Shown: positions 45,880 through 54,665 of the stretch, piece after piece
How positions within the stretch are numbered: the first letter of the stretch is position 1
How the letters are laid out: every line of letters begins with the position of its first letter
NCBI RefSeq assembly: GCF_027111295.1
Contig: NZ_CP114287.1
Span: 3,658,001-3,722,000 of the forward strand
Length of the DNA stretch: 64,000 nt
Source: Flavobacterium gelatinilyticum
GTDB lineage: Bacteria; Bacteroidota; Bacteroidia; Flavobacteriales; Flavobacteriaceae
Reading direction: 5' to 3'
Made by a program: the position numbers and the translations under genes
The notes under the pieces: model-generated
The model's database searches: none
The model's input: only the letters and a program-made list of their open reading frames with translations
What the model was told of the DNA's origin: nothing

Positions 45880-48279
45880 ATGAAAAACTCACAACTAACC
45901 GCACTGTTTTCGGCCTTTATGTTTGGATGTGTTCTGACGCCAAAAGCATCAGCCCAGATTCAAAACGCAGATGTGCTCAATGCGCCAATAGATATCAGTA
46001 AAGATTTTCAGAACTATCTGAATACGTTCTATTTCGCAGATGAACTGGCTTCCTTTGATCCTGCAACAGCAAAAGGAACTATAAAATACCTGAGATACAA
46101 TTATAAAACACGTCAGGCCTTCAACAACATGATGATGAAGCCGGATGTAGAAAAAGCAAACGAATTCCCAACAACAGAATACGAAGAATCTCCTGTTCTG
46201 CCATTCGAAATTCAGTTTGTTTCAGACAGAACAATTCGTATCAAAACCACTTCGGGACCACAGTTTCATCCGCAGAAAGAATCCTTAATGCTGATTAATG
46301 GAGTTGCGCCAAATCATCCGGAATTATGGAAATATTCTAAAATCGAAGGCGGACACAAATACACCAGCAAACACGGAGTTGTCGAAATTCTAACAAAACC
46401 GTGGCATGTAAAAATCTACGATGAAAAAGGAAAACTGCTGACAAGCACACTTCACGATACTGATTTTAAAAGTACCTATACGCCGACACTTCCGTTTTCG
46501 TATGTTCGCAGAAACAGCGATTACTCAAGAAGTATGGGCGCTGCTTTCAGTTTAGAACCAGACGAAAAAATATTTGGCTGCGGTGAATCTTTTACACAAT
46601 TCAACAAACGCGGTTCAAAAGTGGTTTTATGGACAGATGATGCAAACGGAATTCAGAATGAAACGATGTACAAACCAATTCCGTTTTACATGAGCAGCCG
46701 CGGATACGGAGTTTTCATGCACCATTCAACGCCTATTACAGTTGACTTCGGGAAGTATTTCTCAAGTGCCAACGAAATGTACATTGGAGATGACGAAGCC
46801 GATTTGTTTTTCTTCATTGGAGATCCAAAAGAAATCTTAGATCAGTATACAGACTTGACCGGAAAAGCAGCTATGCCGCCACTTTGGTCATTTGGTTTCT
46901 GGATGAGCCGTATTACGTATTTCTCAGAAAAAGAAGGGCGTGATGTTGCCAGAGATTTACGTAAATACAAAATCCCGACAGATGTAATTCACTTCGATAC
47001 TGGCTGGTTTGATGTAGACTGGAGAAACAACTACGAGTTCGCAAAATCCCGTTTCCCGGACGCAACAAAAATGATGGCCGATTTGAAAAAAGACGGTTTC
47101 CAGGTTTGTCTTTGGCAGTTACCTTATTTCACGCCAAAGAACACTTTGTTCCCGGAAATTATGGATAAAAACTTAGCGGTTAGGGACAGAAAAGGAAACC
47201 TTCCGTACGAAGACGCTGTTTTAGATTTCTCAAATCCAGAAACGATTTCTTGGTACCAAGGAAAATTAAAAAAGTTATTCGATGAAGGCGTAGCCGTTTT
47301 CAAAGTAGATTTTGGAGAAGCCGCACCACCAGACGGAATTTACCATTCAGGAAGAACAGGTTTTTACGAGCACAATTTATATCCGTTACGATACAACAAA
47401 GCCGTTGCAGAAATTACTCAGAAAGAAAAAGGATATACCTTAATCTGGGCGAGAAGCACCTGGGCTGGATCGCAGCGTTACCCTTTACACTGGGGAGGAG
47501 ATTCTGAAACGACCAACGGAGCCATGTCGGCAGAACTACGCGGCGGACTTTCATTAGGTCTTAGCGGATTCAGTTTCTGGAGTCATGATGTTGGAGGTTT
47601 CGCCACTAAATCTCCTGAAAATATTTACAGAAGATGGACACCATTCGGAATGCTGACATCTCACGTAAGAAGCCACGGAGAACCGCCTCGCGAACCTTGG
47701 TTGTACAGCAAAGATTTCCTTGAAGGATTTAGAAAAGCAGATAACATGCGTTACGAATTAATGCCATACATCTACGCTCAGGCAAAAGAAAGTTCAGAAA
47801 AAGGATTGCCAATGATGAGAGCTTTATTTGTAGAATATCCAAACGATCCTGGAGCATGGTTAATCGACAATCAATATTTATTCGGGTCAAGCATGCTTGT
47901 TGCACCACTTTTTGAAGAAGTTACAGAAAGAGACGTTTACCTTCCGGAAGGAACCTGGATCGATTATCAGACTAAAAAAGTATATCAGTCAGGCTGGCAT
48001 AAAATCAAAGCAGGTGAAATCCCGATCGTAGTTTTGGTAAAAGACGGAACTGCAATTCCGCATATCGGTTTAGCGCAGTCTACAAAAGATATGGACTGGA
48101 GCAAACTAACCTTAAAAGTATTTGCAAGCGATAAAACAGCATCGGCGTCAGCCAAAGTATTTTTACCAAACGACAATACCGTTCAGGAAATAAAAGTAAC
48201 CAAAAACGGAAACAATTTTGACCTGAGTGCAAACCCGTTAAACGGAAAAACCACTTTTAAAACCGAGTGGGCTAAATAA
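45880..48279 (+). CDS. GH31 glycosidase, probable alpha-xylosidase
   Basis: 799 residues with signal peptide (up to about residue 26, LTPKASAQ). GH31 layout: N-terminal beta sandwich, (beta/alpha)8 barrel and C-terminal beta domains. The nucleophile is Asp477 in FKVDFGEAAP, where the K-x-D-F-G-E form is that of alpha-xylosidases such as YicI rather than of most alpha-glucosidases. The acid/base is Asp541 in HWGGDSETT. It would release xylose from the non-reducing end of xyloglucan oligosaccharides in the periplasm. Confidence 0.9.
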   Translation: MKNSQLTALFSAFMFGCVLTPKASAQIQNADVLNAPIDISKDFQNYLNTFYFADELASFDPATAKGTIKYLRYNYKTRQAFNNMMMKPDVEKANEFPTTEYEESPVLPFEIQFVSDRTIRIKTTSGPQFHPQKESLMLINGVAPNHPELWKYSKIEGGHKYTSKHGVVEILTKPWHVKIYDEKGKLLTSTLHDTDFKSTYTPTLPFSYVRRNSDYSRSMGAAFSLEPDEKIFGCGESFTQFNKRGSKVVLWTDDANGIQNETMYKPIPFYMSSRGYGVFMHHSTPITVDFGKYFSSANEMYIGDDEADLFFFIGDPKEILDQYTDLTGKAAMPPLWSFGFWMSRITYFSEKEGRDVARDLRKYKIPTDVIHFDTGWFDVDWRNNYEFAKSRFPDATKMMADLKKDGFQVCLWQLPYFTPKNTLFPEIMDKNLAVRDRKGNLPYEDAVLDFSNPETISWYQGKLKKLFDEGVAVFKVDFGEAAPPDGIYHSGRTGFYEHNLYPLRYNKAVAEITQKEKGYTLIWARSTWAGSQRYPLHWGGDSETTNGAMSAELRGGLSLGLSGFSFWSHDVGGFATKSPENIYRRWTPFGMLTSHVRSHGEPPREPWLYSKDFLEGFRKADNMRYELMPYIYAQAKESSEKGLPMMRALFVEYPNDPGAWLIDNQYLFGSSMLVAPLFEEVTERDVYLPEGTWIDYQTKKVYQSGWHKIKAGEIPIVVLVKDGTAIPHIGLAQSTKDMDWSKLTLKVFASDKTASASAKVFLPNDNTVQEIKVTKNGNNFDLSANPLNGKTTFKTEWAK

Positions 48280-48657
48280 AAAGTTAAACACGACCCGGGC
48301 AATAGCGAACAGCCACAGCAATTCCACGAATTAAATTTGTGATAATTTGCGGAATTCGCGGCAAAAAATAAAATTGTTGGTTAATAATTCTTAACACATA
48401 GAAACATAGAATTTATCTCTTTTAAAGAGTAAAAACAGAAACAATGCGAGTTTGAGTTAGTAAGAACACCTTATAAGTTTCTTAATCTATGATTCTATGT
48501 GTTTTAAAAAATGACTATAAAAATATAAGCCACAGATAAAATTCTCTAATCTGCTGCAAAATAAAATCCGATAGGATAAAAAATTAGTTTTTGTTGAGTT
48601 TGTAAATCGGGTTGAAGCATTTGCCAAACCCGGTTTATTGTAATGAATTAAGAAAAA
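48280..48657. repeat. 378-bp intergenic region with inverted repeats, no gene
   Basis: An 18-bp inverted repeat with one mismatch (AACACATAGAA..., 48393-48410; ...TTCTATGTGTT, 48486-48503) encloses 75 nt. A smaller palindromic cluster (CACGAATT/AATTTGTG and a GCGGAATTCGC core) lies at about 48321-48362. No coding potential was seen. Confidence 0.6.
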
Positions 48658-50670
48658 ATGATCATGAAAAAACACCTTATTCTCCCTGCCTTATTACTTT
48701 CAGTCTCGATTGGATACAGTCAGAAAAATAAAAACGCGTACGAACTGGCATCGCCAAACGGACAAAACAAGATTAAATTCGAACTGGTAAAAAACACTCC
48801 AAAATACGCCGTTTCTCACGGAAAAAGCGAAGTGATTTCTCCATCAGACATGGGATTTTTACTGAAAGGAAATGAAGACCTGAGCACAAACTTCGAAATT
48901 AAAGGAGCAAAAACATCTACGTTTGATGAAACCTGGGAACAAGTTTGGGGAGAAAAGAAAAATATTAGAAACCACTACAATCAATTGGTAGTTGATTTAC
49001 AACAGAAAACGGGAAACAAACGTAAATTACAAATTCAGTTCCGCGCTTTCGACGACGGAGTAGCGTTTAGATACGTTTATCCAAAACAAAATGTAAAAGA
49101 TAGTATTTTCATCATGGATGAAAAAACGACTTTTAACCTGAAAGAAGACGGAAAAGCATGGTGGATTCCGGCAAACCGAGAAAACCGTGACGAATATTTA
49201 TTTGAAGCGGCACCGGTAAGTAAATTAGATACCGTTTTGACTCCATTAACAATTGAAAGCAAAAACGGATTGGCGATCAGTTTTCATGAAGCAAACCTGA
49301 TTGATTTTGCCAGTATGACATTGGTAAACACAAAAGGAACCGAATTAAAATCAGATTTAGTTCCTTGGGCCGATGGTGTAAAAGTTCGTGTAAAAGATAC
49401 TTTCACTTCATCATGGAGAACGATTCAAATTGGAGAAAATCCGGGAGAATTAATCACTTCTTATATGGTTTTAAACCTTAACGAACCAAACAAATTAAAA
49501 AACACAAACAGCTATTTCAAACCCTACAAATATTTAGGAATCTGGTGGGGAATGCACATTGGTAAATACACGTTCTGGGAAAGCGACAAACAAGGCGCCA
49601 CAACCAAACACGCAGAAGAATATATCGATTACACGGCAAAAGAAGGTTTTCACCATTTACTAATCGAAGGATGGAATAAAGGATGGACACCGGGCTGGTA
49701 CGAAAACCGTATGCACATGTTCAGCTTTACCAAAAATGCCGACAATTTTGACTTAGAAAAAGTAGTGGAATATGGCAAGAAAAAGAACATCGAGTTAATC
49801 GGATATCACGAAACAGGTTCAAACTTAATTAACTACTTAAAAGAAGTTGACGAAGGTTTCGCTTTATACAAAAAGCTGGGAATCCACACCGTAAAAATTG
49901 GTCACGTAGGTTCTAAATTGAACATGAAACAAATGCACTTCGGACAATTTGGAGTGAACTATTTCAGATACATTTTAGAAAAAGCGGCACAATATGATTT
50001 AGCCGTTTTATACCACGAATCAATTAAAGATACAGGAGAAAGAAGAACTTTTCCAAACATGGTTTCGAGAGAAGCAGCACGTGGACAAGAATACAATGCA
50101 TGGAGCGAAGGAAATCCGCCTAATCATTTAAGCATTATTCCGTTTACAAGATTACTTTCAGGACCAATGGATTTCACGCCTGGAATTTTTGATGTTGAAG
50201 TAAAACAAGGATATCCGGGAAAAAGAATTCAGGGAACTGTGGGGCAGCAATTGGCATTGTACGTTACGATTTATTCGCCAATCCAGATGTTAGCCGATCT
50301 TCCTGAAAACTACGAAGGAAAACCAGCGTTACAATTCTTAAAAGATGTACCTACAGATTGGGAAGACACAAAAGTTCTGGAAGGGAAAATTGGTGAATAC
50401 ATCACAACAGCAAGAAAAGACAGAAACAGCGCCGACTGGTATTTAGGAACCTTAACAAATGAAAACCCTAGAAAAGTAGACGTTTCATTATCATTCTTAG
50501 ATCCAAACGCAACTTACGAAGCTCAAATTTATGTAGATGCCGAAGGAACAGATCAAAAACACAATCCGGAAGCCGTAGCCATTTCTAAGAAAACAGTAAA
50601 ATCTACAGATTCTCTAAAATTGAATTTAGGAGGAGCCGGAGGAGGTGCTGTAAGATTTAAGAAATTGTAA
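48658..50670 (+). CDS. GH97 glycosidase, probable inverting alpha-glucosidase type
   Basis: 670 residues with a signal peptide (KKHLILPALLLSVSIGYSQ). Two ATGs, 48658 and 48664, are both possible; the second gives a more standard signal. It has the GH97 layout with N-terminal beta domain, TIM barrel (YLGIWWGMHIGKYTFWESD; LLIEGWNKGWTPGWYE) and C-terminal beta domain. Glutamates in YHETGS (Glu385), LYHESIK (Glu454) and REAARGQEYNAW (Glu472, Glu478) fit the Glu set of inverting SusB-like members. The segment TVKIGHVGS has no Asp where retaining alpha-galactosidases place their nucleophile. Its substrate in this locus is unclear. Confidence 0.88.
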   Translation: MIMKKHLILPALLLSVSIGYSQKNKNAYELASPNGQNKIKFELVKNTPKYAVSHGKSEVISPSDMGFLLKGNEDLSTNFEIKGAKTSTFDETWEQVWGEKKNIRNHYNQLVVDLQQKTGNKRKLQIQFRAFDDGVAFRYVYPKQNVKDSIFIMDEKTTFNLKEDGKAWWIPANRENRDEYLFEAAPVSKLDTVLTPLTIESKNGLAISFHEANLIDFASMTLVNTKGTELKSDLVPWADGVKVRVKDTFTSSWRTIQIGENPGELITSYMVLNLNEPNKLKNTNSYFKPYKYLGIWWGMHIGKYTFWESDKQGATTKHAEEYIDYTAKEGFHHLLIEGWNKGWTPGWYENRMHMFSFTKNADNFDLEKVVEYGKKKNIELIGYHETGSNLINYLKEVDEGFALYKKLGIHTVKIGHVGSKLNMKQMHFGQFGVNYFRYILEKAAQYDLAVLYHESIKDTGERRTFPNMVSREAARGQEYNAWSEGNPPNHLSIIPFTRLLSGPMDFTPGIFDVEVKQGYPGKRIQGTVGQQLALYVTIYSPIQMLADLPENYEGKPALQFLKDVPTDWEDTKVLEGKIGEYITTARKDRNSADWYLGTLTNENPRKVDVSLSFLDPNATYEAQIYVDAEGTDQKHNPEAVAISKKTVKSTDSLKLNLGGAGGGAVRFKKL

Positions 50671-50713
50671 TTGAGCTTAACGGGTAAATGTTAAATGTAA
50701 CAATGCACTTGTA

Positions 50714-50735
50714 GAGACGCACCGCAGTGCGTCTC
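50714..50735. repeat. REP-like hairpin
   Basis: Perfect 9-bp stem GAGACGCAC (50714-50722) and GTGCGTCTC (50727-50735) with a CGCA loop, G+C-rich against the surroundings. Related to 29899-29922. Confidence 0.6.
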
Positions 50736-50805
50736 CTTATGAAAAACATAAACCCAACACACTTTTAAACCCTATCAGGTTTCAAAACATAGAAATAAAA
50801 ATTAT

Positions 50806-50832
50806 CCTAACAGGTTTCCAAAACCTGTTAGG
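50806..50832. repeat. Dispersed palindrome, copy before GH3
   Basis: CCTAACAGG and CCTGTTAGG halves around TTTCCAAAA; a degraded copy (CCTATCAGG followed by TTTCAAAA) lies at about 50771. 45 nt before the GH3 ATG. Confidence 0.75.
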
Positions 50833-50876
50833 TATTTAATAAAGACAACCCAAAAAATTAGTCCTTCCAACAAAAA

Positions 50877-53033
50877 ATGAAAAATAGTATACTCTATATC
50901 TTTTTTCTTTTATCTGCTAATTTGATGTTATCACAGCAAAAGCAATATCCTTTTCAGAATCCGGATTTGGATACTGAAAAGCGTATTGATAACTTGTTGT
51001 CATTGATGACACTGGACGAGAAAGTTCAGGCTTTAAGCACAAATCCATCAGTAAAAAGATTAGGACTTACAGGTACAAGTCATGTTGAAGGCTTACACGG
51101 ACTCGCTCTTGGCGGGCCCGGAGAATGGGGAGGAAAAAACAAACAGCCTTTAACTACAACCACTTTTCCGCAAGCCTATGGTTTAGGAGAAACCTGGGAC
51201 GTTGAAATACTGCAGAAAGCAGCACAGGTTGAAGGTTACGAAACACGTTACGCTTTGCAGAAATACAATCGCGGCGGATTAGTAGTCCGTGCTCCAAATG
51301 CTGATATTGCAAGAGATCCGCGTTGGGGACGCACCGAAGAAAGTTATGGCGAAGATGCTTTTTTTAACGGAACCATGACCGTTGCTTTTATAAAAGGTTT
51401 ACAAGGAAACCATCCAAAATACTGGCAGACCGCTTCGCTGATGAAACACTTTTTGGCTAACAGCAACGAAGACGGAAGAACCTACACATCATCCGATTTT
51501 GATGAAAGACTCTGGCGTGAATATTACGCACTTCCATTTCAGATGGGAGTGGTCGAAGGAGGATCGCGCGCCTATATGGCTGCCTATAATAAAGTAAACA
51601 GAATTCCGGCAATGGTACATCCCATGCTGAAAAATATTACTCAGAAAGAATGGGGACAAAATGGGATTATTTGTACAGATGGAGGAGCGTTTAAACTACT
51701 GCTTTCAGACCATAAATATTATGCAGACCAATATCTGGGAGCTGCAGCAGCTATAAAAGCAGGAATTAATCAATTTCTGGATGAATTTACAGAAGGCGTT
51801 TACGGAGCACTTTCAAACGGATATTTAAAAGAAAAAGATCTCGATGAAGTTTTGCGCGGGAATTACCGAGTAATGATAAAACTTGGAATGCTGGATAATG
51901 CCTCGGATAATCCCTATTCAAAAATCGGAAAAGAAAAAGATACAATTGATCCGTGGAAAACAGAAGCACATAAAAAAATCGCTTTAGAAGCCACCCAAAA
52001 ATCGATCGTTCTTTTAAAAAATGAAACCGGATTACTGCCATTTCAAAAAGAAAAAATAAAAACCATAGCCGTTATCGGACTCCGTGCGGATGAAGTGCTT
52101 CTGGACTGGTACAGTGGGACGCCTCCTTATGTGATTACACCTCTGCAGGGAATTAAAAATAAGTTAGGCAATAACGTAGAAATCCTTTATGCAAAAAACA
52201 ACATCGACGGTAAAGCAGTCCAAATAGCAAAAAAAGCCGATGCCGTAATTGTAATTGTGGGGAACCATCCGGTCTGCAATGCCGGCTGGGCGAATTGTCC
52301 CGTTCCGAGTGAAGGAAAAGAAGCCGTTGACCGTCAGTCCCTGACATTAGAACAGGAAGATTTAATAAAAGTGGTCTATCAGGCCAATCCAAAAACGGTG
52401 GCTGTCCTGATAAGCAGTTTCCCGTACGCCATCAACTGGACGCAGGAAAATGTTCCGGCAATTGTACACATGACACAAAACAGTCAGGAAACCGGAACCG
52501 CCCTGGCCGATGTTTTATTTGGAGATTACAATCCTGCCGGACGTTTAACGCAAACGTGGGTAAAAGACATTACCGATTTACCGGAATTACTGGATTACAA
52601 TGTAAGAAACGGCAGAACCTATATGTATGCCAAAAAGAAACCATTATACGCTTTTGGACACGGATTAAGTTATACGACATTTAAATACAATTCGGTTGAA
52701 ACCAATTCAGAAACCATTGCCAAAAACGGCGAAATAAAAGCAACCGTTTCAATCACCAATACCGGAACTAAAGACGGCGATGAGGTAATTCAGTTATATG
52801 TAAAACAATTAGAATCAAAAGTCGAACGTCCTCAAAAAGAATTAAAAGCATTTAAAAGAGTTTTCTTTAAAGCCGGAGAAACCAAAAAAGTCGATTTGGT
52901 TGTAAAAGCCAAAGATTTAGAATACTGGAACACAGCCAGACAAACATTTGAACTAGAAAAAAATACAATCGAAATCCAGATTGGAAGTGCTTCGGATGCA
53001 ATACTTCTCACAAAAAAAATAACCACACGATGA
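50877..53033 (+). CDS. GH3 glycosidase (beta-glucosidase/xylosidase type) A
   Basis: 718 residues, signal peptide (LYIFFLLSANLMLSQQ). GH3 barrel with NADIARDPRWGRTEESYGED and LMKHFLANSNEDGR. The nucleophile is Asp268 in ICTDGGAF, unusual beside the common SDWG/TDWG. An alpha/beta sandwich domain follows, then a C-terminal Fn3-like domain (YAFGHGLSYTTFKY; NTGTKDGDEVIQLYV). The RDPRWGRTEE-YGED form is commoner in beta-xylosidase-like members, so beta-xylosidase or beta-glucosidase activity is possible. Confidence 0.88.
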   Translation: MKNSILYIFFLLSANLMLSQQKQYPFQNPDLDTEKRIDNLLSLMTLDEKVQALSTNPSVKRLGLTGTSHVEGLHGLALGGPGEWGGKNKQPLTTTTFPQAYGLGETWDVEILQKAAQVEGYETRYALQKYNRGGLVVRAPNADIARDPRWGRTEESYGEDAFFNGTMTVAFIKGLQGNHPKYWQTASLMKHFLANSNEDGRTYTSSDFDERLWREYYALPFQMGVVEGGSRAYMAAYNKVNRIPAMVHPMLKNITQKEWGQNGIICTDGGAFKLLLSDHKYYADQYLGAAAAIKAGINQFLDEFTEGVYGALSNGYLKEKDLDEVLRGNYRVMIKLGMLDNASDNPYSKIGKEKDTIDPWKTEAHKKIALEATQKSIVLLKNETGLLPFQKEKIKTIAVIGLRADEVLLDWYSGTPPYVITPLQGIKNKLGNNVEILYAKNNIDGKAVQIAKKADAVIVIVGNHPVCNAGWANCPVPSEGKEAVDRQSLTLEQEDLIKVVYQANPKTVAVLISSFPYAINWTQENVPAIVHMTQNSQETGTALADVLFGDYNPAGRLTQTWVKDITDLPELLDYNVRNGRTYMYAKKKPLYAFGHGLSYTTFKYNSVETNSETIAKNGEIKATVSITNTGTKDGDEVIQLYVKQLESKVERPQKELKAFKRVFFKAGETKKVDLVVKAKDLEYWNTARQTFELEKNTIEIQIGSASDAILLTKKITTR

Positions 53034-53069
53034 TAGAGAAGAAAAGATAATCTATTAAAAAAACTAACT

Positions 53070-54626
53070 ATGAAAAAAAGCCTGATATTATTTTTCGTTT
53101 TTGCCGGATGGATTGCAAATGCCCAAACCAGAACCATTAAGGTGGATTATACCAAAACAGCCGGAAAACTAAACACCATGTTTAAAGAATGCATTGGTGC
53201 CGGAAGAGCAAACGAAGGTCTGCGAGCCGACTGGCAGCAGCAATTGGCCATGGTAAAAAAAGAATGCGATTTTAAATACATCCGTTTTCATGGCTTACTG
53301 ACAGATGATATGGCCATTTACAGAGAAGATGAAAAAGGAAATCCCGAATACAATTACCAATACGTAGACGTGCTGTTTGATTATATCCTGAGTCTCAAAA
53401 TGAAACCATTTGTTGAATTAGGATTCATGCCCTCAGCATTAGCAAGCGGAAAAGAAACCATTTTCTGGTGGAAAGGAAATGTCACACCACCAAAAGATTA
53501 TAAAAAATGGGAAGATTTAATTAAAAACCTAACGGCACATTTTACAGAACGTTACGGTGTAGAAGAAGTAAAAACCTGGTATTTTGAAGTCTGGAACGAA
53601 CCCAACCTTTCACCGGGATTCTGGAGCAGCACTCAGGAAGAATACTTCAAACTATACGATTATGCTGTTCGGGGCGTAAAAAGCGTAAACAAAGATTATA
53701 AAGTAGGCGGACCAGCAACAGCAGGAGCAGCCTGGGTTCCGGAAACAATCGAGTTCTGCCAGAAAAATAATGTACCAATCGATTTTATTTCAACCCATAC
53801 GTATGGCGTAAAACATGGCTATCTGGATGAATTTGGAACATCGGGAACCATATTAAATAAAGACGATTCAAGTGTAAGCGGTGAAGTTATCAATTCACGT
53901 AAGCAGATTTCAGAATCGGCTAAGCCAAACCTTGAACTGCATTACACAGAATGGAGTTCATCCTACACACCTGCAGATCCTATTCACGATAGTTACCATT
54001 CAGCAGCATATATTCTGCAGAAATTAAAACAAGTTGGAAATGCTGCGAACTCTATGTCGTATTGGGTTTTCACCGATATTTTTGAAGAAGCAGGTCCAAG
54101 ATTTACGCCTTTTCACGGAGGTTTCGGATTGTTGAATACACAAGGAATCAAAAAACCGGCCTATTTCTCCTATTACTTAATGAACAAATTGGGAGAAACC
54201 GAACTTCAAAATACCGATTCATCTTCATGGGTAAGCAAGAACGAAAAAGGCGATGTACAGCTCCTTTTTTGGGACTTTACCAATACACATCCCGGAGATA
54301 AAGTTTTAAACCAAACCTATTACATTCAGGATCTGCCTTCTAAATCAAAAGGAAATATCAAGATTGAACTGAACAATTTGCAAAAAGGAAATTACAATCT
54401 CGAAATCTATAAAGTAGGCTACAAAGTTCACGACGTTTATGCCGATTATCTGGCCATGAACAAACCGGCACAGCTGAACAGAGAACAGGTAAATACATTA
54501 AAAGAGAAAAATAAAGACTGTCTGCTTTCGACAGAAAAAATAAAAATCGATTCAAAAGGAACATTCAATAAAGAAATCGCCATTAACGAAAATGATGTGT
54601 ACATGTTCCGCTTTGTAAAACAATAA
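53070..54626 (+). CDS. GH39 glycosidase, probable beta-xylosidase
   Basis: 518 residues with signal peptide (LILFFVFAGWIANAQ). GH39 marks: FKECIGAGRANEGLRADWQQ, KYIRFHGLLTDDMAIY, acid/base Glu177 in FEVWNEPNLSPGFW and nucleophile Glu294 in LHYTEWSSSY. A C-terminal beta domain closes the protein. Members are retaining beta-xylosidases. It begins 36 nt after the GH3 gene and ends 39 nt before the next, so it is within the operon. GH39 is not among the enzymes usually reported in xyloglucan loci, which makes its job here open. Confidence 0.9.
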   Translation: MKKSLILFFVFAGWIANAQTRTIKVDYTKTAGKLNTMFKECIGAGRANEGLRADWQQQLAMVKKECDFKYIRFHGLLTDDMAIYREDEKGNPEYNYQYVDVLFDYILSLKMKPFVELGFMPSALASGKETIFWWKGNVTPPKDYKKWEDLIKNLTAHFTERYGVEEVKTWYFEVWNEPNLSPGFWSSTQEEYFKLYDYAVRGVKSVNKDYKVGGPATAGAAWVPETIEFCQKNNVPIDFISTHTYGVKHGYLDEFGTSGTILNKDDSSVSGEVINSRKQISESAKPNLELHYTEWSSSYTPADPIHDSYHSAAYILQKLKQVGNAANSMSYWVFTDIFEEAGPRFTPFHGGFGLLNTQGIKKPAYFSYYLMNKLGETELQNTDSSSWVSKNEKGDVQLLFWDFTNTHPGDKVLNQTYYIQDLPSKSKGNIKIELNNLQKGNYNLEIYKVGYKVHDVYADYLAMNKPAQLNREQVNTLKEKNKDCLLSTEKIKIDSKGTFNKEIAINENDVYMFRFVKQ

Positions 54627-54665
54627 AAACCTAACTATAATCACAAAAACTAAAAACTATAATCA

